Below, piece after piece: positions 28,586 through 39,269 of a stretch of DNA of 64,000 bases; within the stretch, counting starts at the first letter, position 1, and each line of letters starts with the position of its first letter. Made by a program: the position numbers and the translations under genes. The DNA is from Drosophila persimilis (Eukaryota > Arthropoda > Insecta > Diptera > Drosophilidae), in assembly GCF_003286085.1 (NCBI RefSeq), contig NW_020825313.1:4898001-4962000 (forward strand). The letters run 5' to 3'. The notes under the pieces were generated by a model, which worked only from the letters and a program-made list of their open reading frames with translations, ran no database searches and was not told where the DNA came from.

Positions 28586-30506
28586 TGGGGTATATTAGAT
28601 TTGTGGTGAAAATGGATGTGTGTAACGTCCTGAAGGAATCGTTTCCGACCCCATAAAGTATTTGTATTCTTGATCAGCTTCAATAGCCGAGTCAATTGAG
28701 CCCTGTCTGTCTGTCCGTCGGTCCGTCTGTCCGTCCCTATCAGTGCCTATTGCTCAAAAACTACAAGAGCTAGAGCAACGACATTTCAAATCCGGTTTTT
28801 TGTGATATGTCACTGTTACAAGAATGTTTCAAAACTTTGCCCCGCCCACTTCCGCACTCACAAAGAGCGAAATTCTGTGGCATCCATAATTTTAAGCATG
28901 CAAGAAAACTGAAAAAGCAGAATCGTAGAAAGTTACTATATCTTCTAGAATACAAAATCTGAACCAGATCGTAAAATTATTATAGCCAGAATCAAGAAAA
29001 CAATTTCATTCTCTCTCGCTCTGTCTCTCTCAAACACACAGGTATCATCGGCCGTTTCGTGTCAAAATTTCGCCACACCCCCTTCCACCACGCAAAGTGA
29101 ATCTGGGGCATCTACAAATCTCGGAAACTATTAAGGATAGAGCAACCAAAATTGGTATCCGCCATCCTGTTAGATCTCACTATAAAACGTATATCTCAAA
29201 AATTTCGCCTCACCTCTTCCGCCCCCACAAAGGACGAAAATCTGTTGCATCCACAATATTTTAGATTCTCTATGATTGTGCGTCTTTATACCCGATACTC
29301 AAAATGAGTATTGGGGTATATTAGATTTGTGGTGAAAATGGATGTGTGTAACGTCCTGAAGGAATCGTTTCCGACCCCATAAAGTATTTGTATTCTTGAT
29401 CAGCTTCAATAGCCGAGTCAATTGAGCCCTGTCTGTCTGTCCGTCGGTCCGTCTGTCCGTCCCTATCAGTGCCTATTGCTCAAAAACTACAAGAGCTAGA
29501 GCAACGACATTTCAAATCCGGTTTTTTGTGATATGTCACTGTTACAAGAATGTTTCAAAACTTTGCCCCGCCCACTTCCGCACTCACAAAGAGCGAAATT
29601 CTGTGGCATCCATAGTTTTAAGCATACAAGAAAACTGAAAAAGCAGAATCGTAGAAAGTTACTATATCTTCTAGAATACAAAATCTGAACCAGATCGTAA
29701 AATTATTATAGCCAGAATCAAGAAAACAATTTCATTCTCTCTCGCTCTGTCTCTCTCAAACACACAGGTATCATCGGCCGTTTCGTGTCAAAATTTCGCC
29801 ACACCCCCTTCCACCACGCAAAGTGAATCTGGGGCATCTACAAATCTCGGAAACTATTAAGGATAGAGCAACCAAAATTGGTATCCGCCATCCTGTTAGA
29901 TCTCACTATAAAACGTATATCTCAAAAATTTCGCCTCACCTCTTCCGCCCCCACAAAGGACGAAAATCTGTTGCATCCACAATATTTTAGATTCTCTATG
30001 ATTGTGCGTCTTTATACCCGATACTCAAAATGAGTATTGGGGTATATTAGATTTGTGGTGAAAATGGATGTGTGTAACGTCCTGAAGGAATCGTTTCCGA
30101 CCCCATAAAGTATTTGTATTCTTGATCAGCTTCAATAGCCGAGTCAATTGAGCCCTGTCTGTCTGTCCGTCGGTCCGTCTGTCCGTCCCTATCAGTGCCT
30201 ATTGCTCAAAAACTACAAGAGCTAAAGCAACGACATTTCAAATCCGGTTTTTTGTGATATGTCACTGTTACAAGAATGTTTCAAAACTTTGCCCCGCCCA
30301 CTTCCGCACTCACAAAGAGCGAAATTCTGTGGCATCCATAGTTTTAAGCATACAAGAAAACTGAAAAAGCAGAATCGTAGAAAGTTACTATATCTTCTAG
30401 AATACAAAATCTGAACCAGATCGTAAAATTATTATAGCCAGAATCAAGAAAACAATTTCATTCTCTCTCGCTCTGTCTCTCTCAAACACACAGGTTTCAT
30501 GGTCGG
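28586..30506 (+). repeat. DINE-1-like array segment 2
   Basis: One partial and about two and a half further units. Copies starting near 29,101 and 29,827 are 726 bp apart and almost identical; both carry the private variants CAATATTTTAGATTCTC, GTGCGTCTTTATACCC and AAAGTATTTGTATTC. The segment ends in CAGGTTTCATGGTCGG, the long-form junction sequence, immediately before BEL fragment 2. Confidence 0.9.
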
Positions 30507-30758
30507 TGGTTATGAATTAGTGGACTGTATAATCAATGCAAGCAACGGAACGCATCGCTGTGTGCGTGTGCAGCAGCGGGTCTGGCCATGCGTGTGAGAA
30601 CATTACAGCTATGTTCTGGACACGAACAAAAACAACAACACAGCTATGCGCGTAAAAATAGTTACTTAGGCGGTGTACTACAATCATGAGCGTGTAAATA
30701 GGTCAATCGCAATATACATGAACATTGAATTAAAAACTACGAGGCTTATTTCTCAACA
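30507..30758 (-). repeat. Truncated BEL/Pao 3' LTR, second copy
   Basis: Nearly identical to 26,636-26,880 (for example GCAAGCAACGG against GCAAACAACGG). It begins TGTTGAG on the minus strand beside the same C-rich plus-strand tract. It has about 6 bp more at its outer end (GGTTATGAATTAGTGG) before meeting the array. Confidence 0.65.
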
Positions 30759-30943
30759 TACCGGCCCCCCCGAACGACTGTTCAGAACAAGGGAAGCACA
30801 GCAAGTTTGGTAATAGGTCTCTTGTACACTCCTCGGGCTGTTTTGACGGTGACCACTCGAACCCTCTCGTCTTGGCCAGGATGAACTTCCTTGAACCTTG
30901 GCTTGCAGTTGTCTCCAACGCTGCAGTGTGTAAATGTTGACGT

Positions 30944-31756
30944 CTAACAAGGACGGCTCCAGCACCGACATGTGAGGTTGACCTGTAAGAAAATGAGCGG
31001 GGGTAAGGGGATCCGAGCTGTGATCGCTGGGCGCGCAACGTGGGCGATGCGTCCTTCTACGCGCAGAATTCCTTGGTCGTCAACAAATGGAGTGTAGTGA
31101 ATCAACTTGGATTTTTGAGAAAGGGCTTGTCCAGTGCTCAGCTGTCTGTACTCCACTTGGAAGAACTCCATCTGGACAAGTTTGATTACCCTAGAGCGGC
31201 AAGCTTCTAGAATCTCAGCAGTGCGATTACAAACATAAGTGTTCCAAGTCCGTGGGGGTGATGAGAGCCAATGTAGTACAATTTCGGAGTCTGACCAACA
31301 CGAAGTACTGGAAATAGGAATAGTTAGAGCTTGCTTAACCAGAGACATCAATTTCGACAGAAGATGGGCGGCATTCAGTTCGAGCCGTGGGATGAACATA
31401 GGTTTGATGGGTGCCACCCGGGTTTTTGCGGCGATCAGTGTTACAGCGTAGTCATTATTGAATCTCACGCGACTGTAGATGACAGCGGCGTATGCATGAG
31501 ATGAAGCATCGGCGAATCCGTGCAGCTCCGTTGCTTGAAGTGGCGAGGATAGGTAGCGAGGTATGCGACAGCTGTCCAGTAAATGAACTTCAGCTACAAA
31601 CTGTTGCCACCGTGCGCATAGTTGCGTGGGTAGTGGTTCGTTCCATTCGACCGAGCTCAGCCAACTATCTTGAAAGAGAACCTTTAGAAATACAGTTGTG
31701 GGGGCAAGCAACCCCAGTGGATCGTAGATCTTGGCAAGCTCGAAAAGCAAATCCAT
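30944..31756 (-). pseudogene. BEL/Pao RNase H plus deleted integrase
   Basis: 270 codons. It starts within the region linking RT and RNase H (AKIYDPLGLLAP), then the RNase H-like domain with FADASSHAYAAV, IPRLELNAAHLL and CWSDSEIVLHWL. A deletion joins EILEAC to RSRVIKLVQ. It then enters the integrase N-terminus (LRVEGRI) and breaks at the deletion join into unrelated frame. Between 31,756 and the RT stretch at 31,952 lie two frameshifts, one being an extra AGCCA unit in a short AGCCA run near 31,965. Confidence 0.85.
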
Positions 31757-31951
31757 TTTGTTAGAACCCCTGTGGCGTCAGGAATGGTCAACTTGAAGGA
31801 AAGCTCGTCCACAGCCGGGTCCCAGCGTATTCCAAGAACCTTGACATATTGAGATGGGCTATCTCCCTCTAGGGCTTCAAGTGGATACTCACAAATGTCC
31901 TTTGGCAGCGATTTGAGTAGTGACCAACAGTTTGAACTCCATTTTCGAAGT

Positions 31952-33424
31952 TTAAATTGGCTTGGCTTGGCTCAATAGCAAAATTAATTCATCTTTGAGT
32001 GCAATGAGATCGTCGATATTATCGCAACCAGTAGAAATATCACCCACGTACGCGTCTCGTACAAGCACAGCAGCAGCCTTCGGATACAAATCGGCATGAT
32101 CTTGTGCGATCTGCTTGAGAACTCGAACAGCCAAGAACGGTGAAGACGCTAAACCATACGTCACGGTCAGCAATCGATAATGATCGAGTGTAGCAGTCTC
32201 CTCCTTTCGCCAGACAATCCGTTGGTAATGCGTGTGATCTTCTGAAACCAGGATGCCTCTAAACATTTTCTCAATGTCCGTACAAAACACATAGCGATGC
32301 TGACGGAAACGTAGACATACTCCAAGTAAATCCCTTTGAATAGGTGGTCCGATGTGTAGTCGTGAATTAAGTGAAGATCCATTGCAGTCCTCCCCAGAGC
32401 CATCGAATACAACTCGGCATTTCGTGGTGGTGCTATCTGGTTTAAATACTGCGTGGTGTGCTAAGTAATTGTGATTGGCGGGACCGTTTTCTACGGTAGT
32501 AGAAGGAATCACCTCCATGTGTCCTCGTTGTATATAATCCTCCATAAACTCGACATACTGTTGTTTGAGCGCAGGAAATTTTCGAAATTTCCGCTCGAGA
32601 GAAGAAAAGCGGCGTAGTGCTTGTGGCAGTGTGGACCCCATCGGAGGGGCAGATTCCTTGAACGGGTATTGGACGATGTACACGCCATCGTTTCTGCGGG
32701 CGTGCGTATGAACGAAGTGTTGCTCAGCGGGATCACTAGCATCAATGGTAGCGTCACTTGGTTGAACTCGTTCCATGTCCATGAACGATCGAACCAAAGT
32801 GTCCAGATCCTCGTGCGCGTGATGTGCTAGTGCGTGGTTGTGAGCATCACTACTGAGATGGTAGCTGCCTGTAATGACCCAACCAAAATTAGTATGAAGT
32901 GCAATAGGATATTCAGAACCAAACTCTTTGCGTTGTCCAGTGTAAAGGTTCCAAAGCGGATCAGCTCCTAAGATCACGTCGATTTCGCCTGGTTTACCAA
33001 ATGTAGGGTCCGCTAAGGGTAGATCACGAATCCTTTTCCACATCGGTGTGTTAGACTCGATCCTCTGGGCTGGAATCGAGGAGGTTAAAGTGTTCATAAT
33101 CAGACCTGTTACCACCACTGAGGCCGAGCTTGTGCGGGAGAGCAGCGTGAATGTGGCGCGACCTCTAGTAACCCCAGCAGGATTTGCGCCTAGACCAACC
33201 ACTGGTATACGAGGATGGGTGCGCGGCAATCCAATTCGTTGAATAAATGATTCGGCGACCATCGTTATAGTTGAACCAGTATCCAACAGTATCCTGCAGG
33301 TGGTCTCGTTGCCCCAGGAGTCGACTATAGTGGCCAAAATCGTTGGCAATATGGCCTGACTCTTGGCCACGAATTTCCCATCCAATTTATGATGGCTGAC
33401 CACGGCATCCACAATTTTAAACAT
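31952..33424 (-). pseudogene. BEL/Pao protease and reverse transcriptase
   Basis: 490 open codons; the first seven are array sequence, so the reading frame starts by chance inside the DINE repeat. Protease motif LLDTGST at residues 47-53. Reverse transcriptase from about residue 260, with DIEKMF near 384-389 and the catalytic box at 459-462 reading YVGD, not the usual YVDD, so one catalytic aspartate is lost. It ends by frameshift at 31,952. Protease would cut the polyprotein and RT would copy the RNA; the active-site change and missing gag make this copy inactive. Confidence 0.9.
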
Positions 33425-34368
33425 ACGAGAAAACTGAAAACGCAGAATCGTAGAAAGTTACTATATCTTATAGAATGAAAAATCTAACCAGATCGTAAAA
33501 TTATTATAGCCAGAATCAAGAAAACAATTTAATTCTCTCTCGATCTGTCTCTCTCTAACACACAGGTTTCATGGTCGGTTTTGCCAATTGTAAAATGTGA
33601 GTTAAAGGATCTCAGGGACTATAAGAGATAGAGCAACCAAATTTGGTATCCACACTCCTGTGATATCGGACCTTGACCGTTTTGTGTCAAAATTTCGACA
33701 CACCCGCTTCCGCCGCCGCAAAGGACGAAAATCTGGGGCATCTACAAATCTCGGAAACTATTAAGGTTAGAGCAACCAAATTTTGTATCCGCCCTCCTGT
33801 TAGATCTCACTATAAAACGTATATCTCAAAATTTCGCCTCACCTCTTGCGCCCCCACAAAGGACGAAAATCTGTTGCATCCACAATATTGCAGATTCTCT
33901 ATGATTGTGCATTTTTATACCCGATACTCAAAATGAGTATTGGGGTATATTAGATTTGTTATGTCCGTCGGTCCGTCTGTCCGTCCCTATCAGTGCCTAT
34001 TGCTCAAAGACTACAAGAGCTAGAGCAACGACATTTCAAATCCTGACTTTTGTGATATGTCACTGTTACAAGAATGTTTCAAAACTTTGCCCCGCCCATT
34101 TCCGCACCCACAAAGAGCGAAAATCTGTAGCATCCACAATTTTAAACATACGAGATAACTGAAAACACAGAATCGTAGAAAGTTACTATATCTTATAGAA
34201 TGCAAAATCTGAACCAGATCGTAAAATTATTATAGCCAGAATCAAGAAAACAATTTCATTCTCTCTCGCTCTGTCTCTCTCTAACACACAGGTATCATGG
34301 TCGGTTTTGCCAATTGTAAAATGTGAGTTAAAGGATCTCAGGGACTATAAGAGCTAGAGCAACCAAAT
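33404..34368 (+). repeat. DINE-1-like array segment 3 (with 105-bp deletion)
   Basis: One and a part units, including long-form sequence with GGTTTTGCCAATTGTAAAATG near 33,577-33,597 and again at 34,301-34,321. A deletion fuses TTGTTATG to the GTCY block at about 33,960. The right end is cut at the duplication junction. Confidence 0.9.
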
Positions 34369-35099
34369 GCTGGGCGCGCAACGTGGGCGATGCGTCCTTC
34401 TACGCGCAGAATTCCTTGGTCGTCAACAAATGGAGTGTAGTGAATCAACTTGGATTTTTGAGAAAGGGCTTGTCCAGTGCTCAGCTGTCTGTACTCCACT
34501 TGGAAGAACTCCATCTGGACAAGTTTGATTACCCTAGAGCGGCAAGCTTCTAGAATCTCAGCAGTGCGATTACAAACATAAGTGTTCCAAGTCCGTGGGG
34601 GTGATGAGAGCCAATGTAGTACAATTTCGGAGTCTGACCAACACGAAGTACTGGAAATAGGAATAGTTAGAGCTTGCTTAACCAGAGACATCAATTTCGA
34701 CAGAAGATGGGCGGCATTCAGTTCGAGCCGTGGGATGAACATAGGTTTGATGGGTGCCACCCGGGTTTTTGCGGCGATCAGTGTTACAGCGTAGTCATTA
34801 TTGAATCTCACGCGACTGTAGATGACAGCGGCGTATGCATGAGATGAAGCATCGGCGAATCCGTGCAGCTCCGTTGCTTGAAGTGGCGAGGATAGGTAGC
34901 GAGGTATGCGACAGCTGTCCAGTAAATGAACTTCAGCTACAAACTGTTGCCACCGTGCGCATAGTTGCGTGGGTAGTGGTTCGTTCCATTCGACCGAGCT
35001 CAGCCAACTATCTTGAAAGAGAACCTTTAGAAATACAGTTGTGGGGGCAAGCAACCCCAGTGGATCGTAGATCTTGGCAAGCTCGAAAAGCAAATCCAT
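34369..35099 (-). pseudogene. BEL/Pao RNase H fragment, duplicate
   Basis: Same coding stretch as 30,944-31,756 with identical motifs (FADASSHAYAAV, CWSDSEIVLHWL) and the same EILEAC/RSRVIK deletion. It diverges only at its end, where the duplication junction places array sequence after about LRVEGRIAHVARPAF. Confidence 0.85.
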
Positions 35100-36746
35100 T
35101 TTGTTAGAACCCCTGTGGCGTCAGGAATGGTCAACTTGAAGGAAAGCTCGTCCACAGCCGGGTCCCAGCGTATTCCAAGAACCTTGACATATTGAGATGG
35201 GCTATCTCCCTCTAGGGCTTCAAGTGGATACTCACAAATGTCCTTTGGCAGCGATTTGAGTAGTGACCAACAGTTTGAACTCCATTTTCGAAGTTTAAAT
35301 TGGCTTGGCTTGGCTCAATAGCAAAATTAATTCATCTTTGAGTGCAATGAGATCGTCGATATTATCGCAACCAGTAGAAATATCACCCACGTACGCGTCT
35401 CGTACAAGCACAGCAGCAGCCTTCGGATACAAATCGGCATGATCTTGTGCGATCTGCTTGAGAACTCGAACAGCCAAGAACGGTGAAGACGCTAAACCAT
35501 ACGTCACGGTCAGCAATCGATAATGATCGAGTGTAGCAGTCTCCTCCTTTCGCCAGACAATCCGTTGGTAATGCGTGTGATCTTCTGAAACCAGGATGCC
35601 TCTAAACATTTTCTCAATGTCCGTACAAAACACATAGCGATGCTGACGGAAACGTAGACATACTCCAAGTAAATCCCTTTGAATAGGTGGTCCGATGTGT
35701 AGTCGTGAATTAAGTGAAGATCCATTGCAGTCCTCCCCAGAGCCATCGAATACAACTCGGCATTTCGTGGTGGTGCTATCTGGTTTAAATACTGCGTGGT
35801 GTGCTAAGTAATTGTGATTGGCGGGACCGTTTTCTACGGTAGTAGAAGGAATCACCTCCATGTGTCCTCGTTGTATATAATCCTCCATAAACTCGACATA
35901 CTGTTGTTTGAGCGCAGGAAATTTTCGAAATTTCCGCTCGAGAGAAGAAAAGCGGCGTAGTGCTTGTGGCAGTGTGGACCCCATCGGAGGGGCAGATTCC
36001 TTGAACGGGTATTGGACGATGTACACGCCATCGTTTCTGCGGGCGTGCGTATGAACGAAGTGTTGCTCAGCGGGATCACTAGCATCAATGGTAGCGTCAC
36101 TTGGTTGAACTCGTTCCATGTCCATGAACGATCGAACCAAAGTGTCCAGATCCTCGTGCGCGTGATGTGCTAGTGCGTGGTTGTGAGCATCACTACTGAG
36201 ATGGTAGCTGCCTGTAATGACCCAACCAAAATTAGTATGAAGTGCAATAGGATATTCAGAACCAAACTCTTTGCGTTGTCCAGTGTAAAGGTTCCAAAGC
36301 GGATCAGCTCCTAAGATCACGTCGATTTCGCCTGGTTTACCAAATGTAGGGTCCGCTAAGGGTAGATCACGAATCCTTTTCCACATCGGTGTGTTAGACT
36401 CGATCCTCTGGGCTGGAATCGAGGAGGTTAAAGTGTTCATAATCAGACCTGTTACCACCACTGAGGCCGAGCTTGTGCGGGAGAGCAGCGTGAATGTGGC
36501 GCGACCTCTAGTAACCCCAGCAGGATTTGCGCCTAGACCAACCACTGGTATACGAGGATGGGTGCGCGGCAATCCAATTCGTTGAATAAATGATTCGGCG
36601 ACCATCGTTATAGTTGAACCAGTATCCAACAGTATCCTGCAGGTGGTCTCGTTGCCCCAGGAGTCGACTATAGTGGCCAAAATCGTTGGCAATATGGCCT
36701 GACTCTTGGCCACGAATTTCCCATCCAATTTATGATGGCTGACCAC
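34369..36746 (-). mobile_element. BEL/Pao fragment 3 (duplicate of fragment 2, LTR side absent)
   Basis: Part of the duplicated block: short integrase remnant, RNase H, RT and protease on the minus strand. It lacks the LTR and C-terminal remnant because the duplication breakpoint lies just inside the element. It is not an independent insertion. Confidence 0.9.
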
Positions 36747-36767
36747 GGCATCCACAATTTTAAACAT
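35295..36767 (-). pseudogene. BEL/Pao protease-RT, duplicate
   Basis: 490 codons identical to 31,952-33,424, including the YVGD active-site change, the chance start within array sequence and the AGCCA slippage frameshift at the end. Identity of the disabling mutations shows one event duplicated, not two insertions. Confidence 0.9.
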
Positions 36768-38440
36768 ACGAGAAAACTGAAAACGCAGAATCGTAGAAAG
36801 TTACTATATCTTATAGAATGAAAAATCTAACCAGATCGTAAAATTATTATAGCCAGAATCAAGAAAACAATTTAATTCTCTCTCGATCTGTCTCTCTCTA
36901 ACACACAGGTTTCATGGTCGGTTTTGCCAATTGTAAAATGTGAGTTAAAGGATCTCAGGGACTATAAGAGATAGAGCAACCAAATTTGGTATCCACACTC
37001 CTGTGATATCGGACCTTGACCGTTTTGTGTCAAAATTTCGACACACCCGCTTCCGCCGCCGCAAAGGACGAAAATCTGGGGCATCTACAAATCTCGGAAA
37101 CTATTAAGGTTAGAGCAACCAAATTTTGTATCCGCCCTCCTGTTAGATCTCACTATAAAACGTATATCTCAAAATTTCGCCTCACCTCTTGCGCCCCCAC
37201 AAAGGACGAAAATCTGTTGCATCCACAATATTGCAGATTCTCTATGATTGTGCATTTTTATACCCGATACTCAAAATGAGTATTGGGGTATATTAGATTT
37301 GTTATGAAAATGGATGTGTGTAACGTCCTGAAGGAATCGTTTCCGACCCCATAAAGTATTTGTATTTCTGATCAGCTTCAATAGCCGAGTCAATTGAGCC
37401 CTGTCTGTCTGTCCGTCGGTCCGTCTGTCCGTCCCTATCAGTGCCTATTGCTCAAAGACTACAAGAGCTAGAGCAACGACATTTCAAATCCTGACTTTTG
37501 TGATATGTCACTGTTACAAGAATGTTTCAAAACTTTGCCCCGCCCATTTCCGCACCCACAAAGAGCGAAAATCTGTAGCATCCACAATTTTAAACATACG
37601 AGATAACTGAGAGCACAGAATCGTAGAAAGTTACTATATCTTATAGAATGCAAAATCTGAACCAGATCGTAAAATTATTATAGCCAGAATCAAGAAAACA
37701 ATTTCATTCTCTCTCGCTCTGTCTCTCTCTAACACACAGGTATCATGGTCGGTTTTGCCAATTGTAAAATGTGAGTTAAAGGATCTCAGGGACTATAAGA
37801 GCTAGAGCAACCAAATGTGGTATCCACACTCCTGTGATATTGGACCTTGGCCGTTTCGTGTCAAAATTTCGCCACACCCGCTTCCACCCCGCAAAGTGAA
37901 TCTGGGGCATCTACAAATCTCGGAAACTATTAAGTATAGAGCAACCAAAATTGGTATCCGCCCTCCTGTTAGATCTCACTATAAAACGTATATCTCAAAA
38001 ATTTCGCCACACCTCTTCCGCCCCCACAAAGGACGAAAATCTGTTGCATCCACAATATTGCAGATTCTCTATGATTGTGCGTTTTTATACCCGATACTCA
38101 AAATGAGTATTGGGGTATATTAGATTTGTGGTGAAAATGGATGTGTGTAACTTCCTGAAGGAATCGTTTCCGATCCCATAAAGTATTTGTATTCTTGATC
38201 AGCTTCAATAGCCGAGTCAATTGAGCCCTGTCTGTCTGTCCGTCTCTATCAGTGTCTATTGCTCAAAGACTACAAGAGCTAGAGCAACGACATTTCAAAT
38301 CCTGACTTTTGTGATATGTCACTGTTACAAGAATGTTTCAAAACTTTGCCCCGCCCACTTCCGCACTCACAAAGAGCGAAAATCTGTGGCATCCACAATT
38401 TTAAAGATACGAGAAAACTGAAAACGCAGAATCGTAGAAG
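36747..38440 (+). repeat. DINE-1-like array segment 4, right edge with long-form unit
   Basis: The last two units. The hairpins at about 37,261 and 38,088 are 827 bp apart. The 37,740-38,100 part keeps three roughly 150-bp subrepeats in series (GACTATAAGAGCTAGAGCAACC; CTCGGAAACTATTAAG; CACAATATTGCAGATTC), where ordinary units have about two. This appears to be the undeleted form from which A- and B-type units derive. Regular array sequence stops at CAGAATCGTAGAAG (about 38,440). Confidence 0.88.
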
Positions 38441-38610
38441 ATGTTGGCGGCGACTGCCGCCTCCATGTAATTGTAGTCACTCATTGTGTTCCAGGGTTCC
38501 AGCACTCACAATCACACTCACTGCAACACCATTCTGTGGCTGCCCTGAAACCACCTGCGGGGGCGAGTCGAGATGTGTATCAGAATAACATTGTCCGGGG
38601 ACAATGTTCC
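38441..38610. other. Unassigned spacer between array and its 3' end
   Basis: About 170 bp with no recognised gene or repeat. It begins with a small inverted repeat GGCGGCGACTGCCGCC. It could be unique 3' sequence of the parental DINE-like element, or unrelated filler. Confidence 0.4.
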
Positions 38611-38818
38611 CTGAATCGTTCAGGAAGTTGGATCAGATCGGATCATTTTTATAGCCAAAAGGAACAAATCTATTTGCAGTGGCTATGCAGCGTCCGACGG
38701 CACTCGCAGACTGATTTTTTGTCTCTCTCGCACGCACTCTTTGTCGTGTCGGTCAATATTAGCGGCGTCTGCCGGAGGAGAGCCATATTGACTAAGTATC
38801 GGATATAAATGTAGAGTT
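38611..38818 (+). repeat. 3' terminal part of the parental DINE-1-like element
   Basis: GATCGGATCATTTTTATAGCC, then GAACAAATC, CGCACGCACTCTTTGTCG and finally AGTATCGGATATAAATGTAGAG. The same order is found, inverted, at 51,083-51,260 in a solo copy. AGTATCGGATATA is the inverted partner of the TATACCCGATACT hairpin arm in each unit. Array units lack this terminal part, so it marks the true 3' end of the element. Confidence 0.75.
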
Positions 38819-39000
38819 CCCCCTCGTTTTTATTTTCATTCCATGTTTGTTAGGGTTACATTTGTAAACTATCTGCTTAATATCATATAGAAACATGCGG
38901 TTTATGACTCTGTGCAGTTTCTTGATGCGTGCAATCCGAACGACCCCAGTGGGACTCCAGACCATTGAAGCGTACTCAAGGCGCGAGCGCATTAGGAATA
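38819..39000 (-). pseudogene. CR1-like LINE ORF2 C-terminal end
   Basis: Codons include RLEYASMVWSP and RIARIKKLHRV, the pattern at the C-terminus of CR1-type ORF2 proteins (LEYAS-VWSP ... RIE-VQ). The following 3' tail is A-rich on the minus strand (ATGAAAATAAAAACG). Confidence 0.7.
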
Positions 39001-39269
39001 AGTACAGACATATCCCGTGTCCCTGAACTGCGATTAACTTTTAGCAAAATAAATTTCAAATGCTCGACTAAAATAAATTTTGATTCGAATAAGACCCGTT
39101 GGTCATGTATCTCAGTCTGCTTTAAGAGGTGATGGCCATCTATTGATAATGAGGCCAGCACATTGGAGACACACTTGCTTAAAGAAACAAAGTAACATTA
39201 TCTAATGTTGAGTGGGAGAGTGTTATATCTGCGCCAACGGTCAACTCCATCCAGGTCGCGCTGCAGAAG

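Larger units (their letters stand above)
30507..33403 (-). mobile_element. BEL/Pao fragment 2 (LTR, pol with integrase core deleted)
   Basis: Minus-strand order from right to left is protease, reverse transcriptase, RNase H, a short integrase start, then directly the C-terminal remnant and partial LTR. Compared with fragment 1, about 0.78 kb of integrase core is missing: the join at about 31,045 fuses sequence equivalent to 27,166 to sequence equivalent to 27,943. A second deletion removes about 0.34 kb between RNase H and integrase. The right end joins array sequence at GGCATCCACAAT (33,404). Confidence 0.88.
31026..34368. repeat. Left copy of a 3.4-kb tandem duplication
   Basis: Left copy of a direct duplication with 34,369-37,816. 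It contains most of BEL fragment 2 plus array sequence. Offset is 3343 bp from 31,026 to about 33,960 and 3448 bp after that, because this copy has lost 105 bp between TTGTTATG and TCCGTCGGTCC. The copies look otherwise virtually identical. The junction at 34,368/34,369 reads AACCAAATG then CTGGGCGCGC, joining array to BEL sequence. Confidence 0.9.
34369..37816. repeat. Right copy of the 3.4-kb tandem duplication
   Basis: Right copy of the direct duplication. It retains the 105 bp (37,304-37,408 region) lost from the left copy and so shows the original state. It ends at AGAGCAACCAAATG, after which the array continues with TGGTATCC, the expected uninterrupted order. This shows which junction is derived. 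Confidence 0.9.

Noticed and set aside
31952..36767. Two independent BEL insertions
   Set aside because: Identical disabling mutations and identical junctions at 33,404 and 36,747 show one insertion duplicated with its flanks.
1..38440. CRISPR-like array
   Set aside because: Units are about 720 bp with no short direct repeat plus unique spacer pattern, and the DNA is clearly insect.
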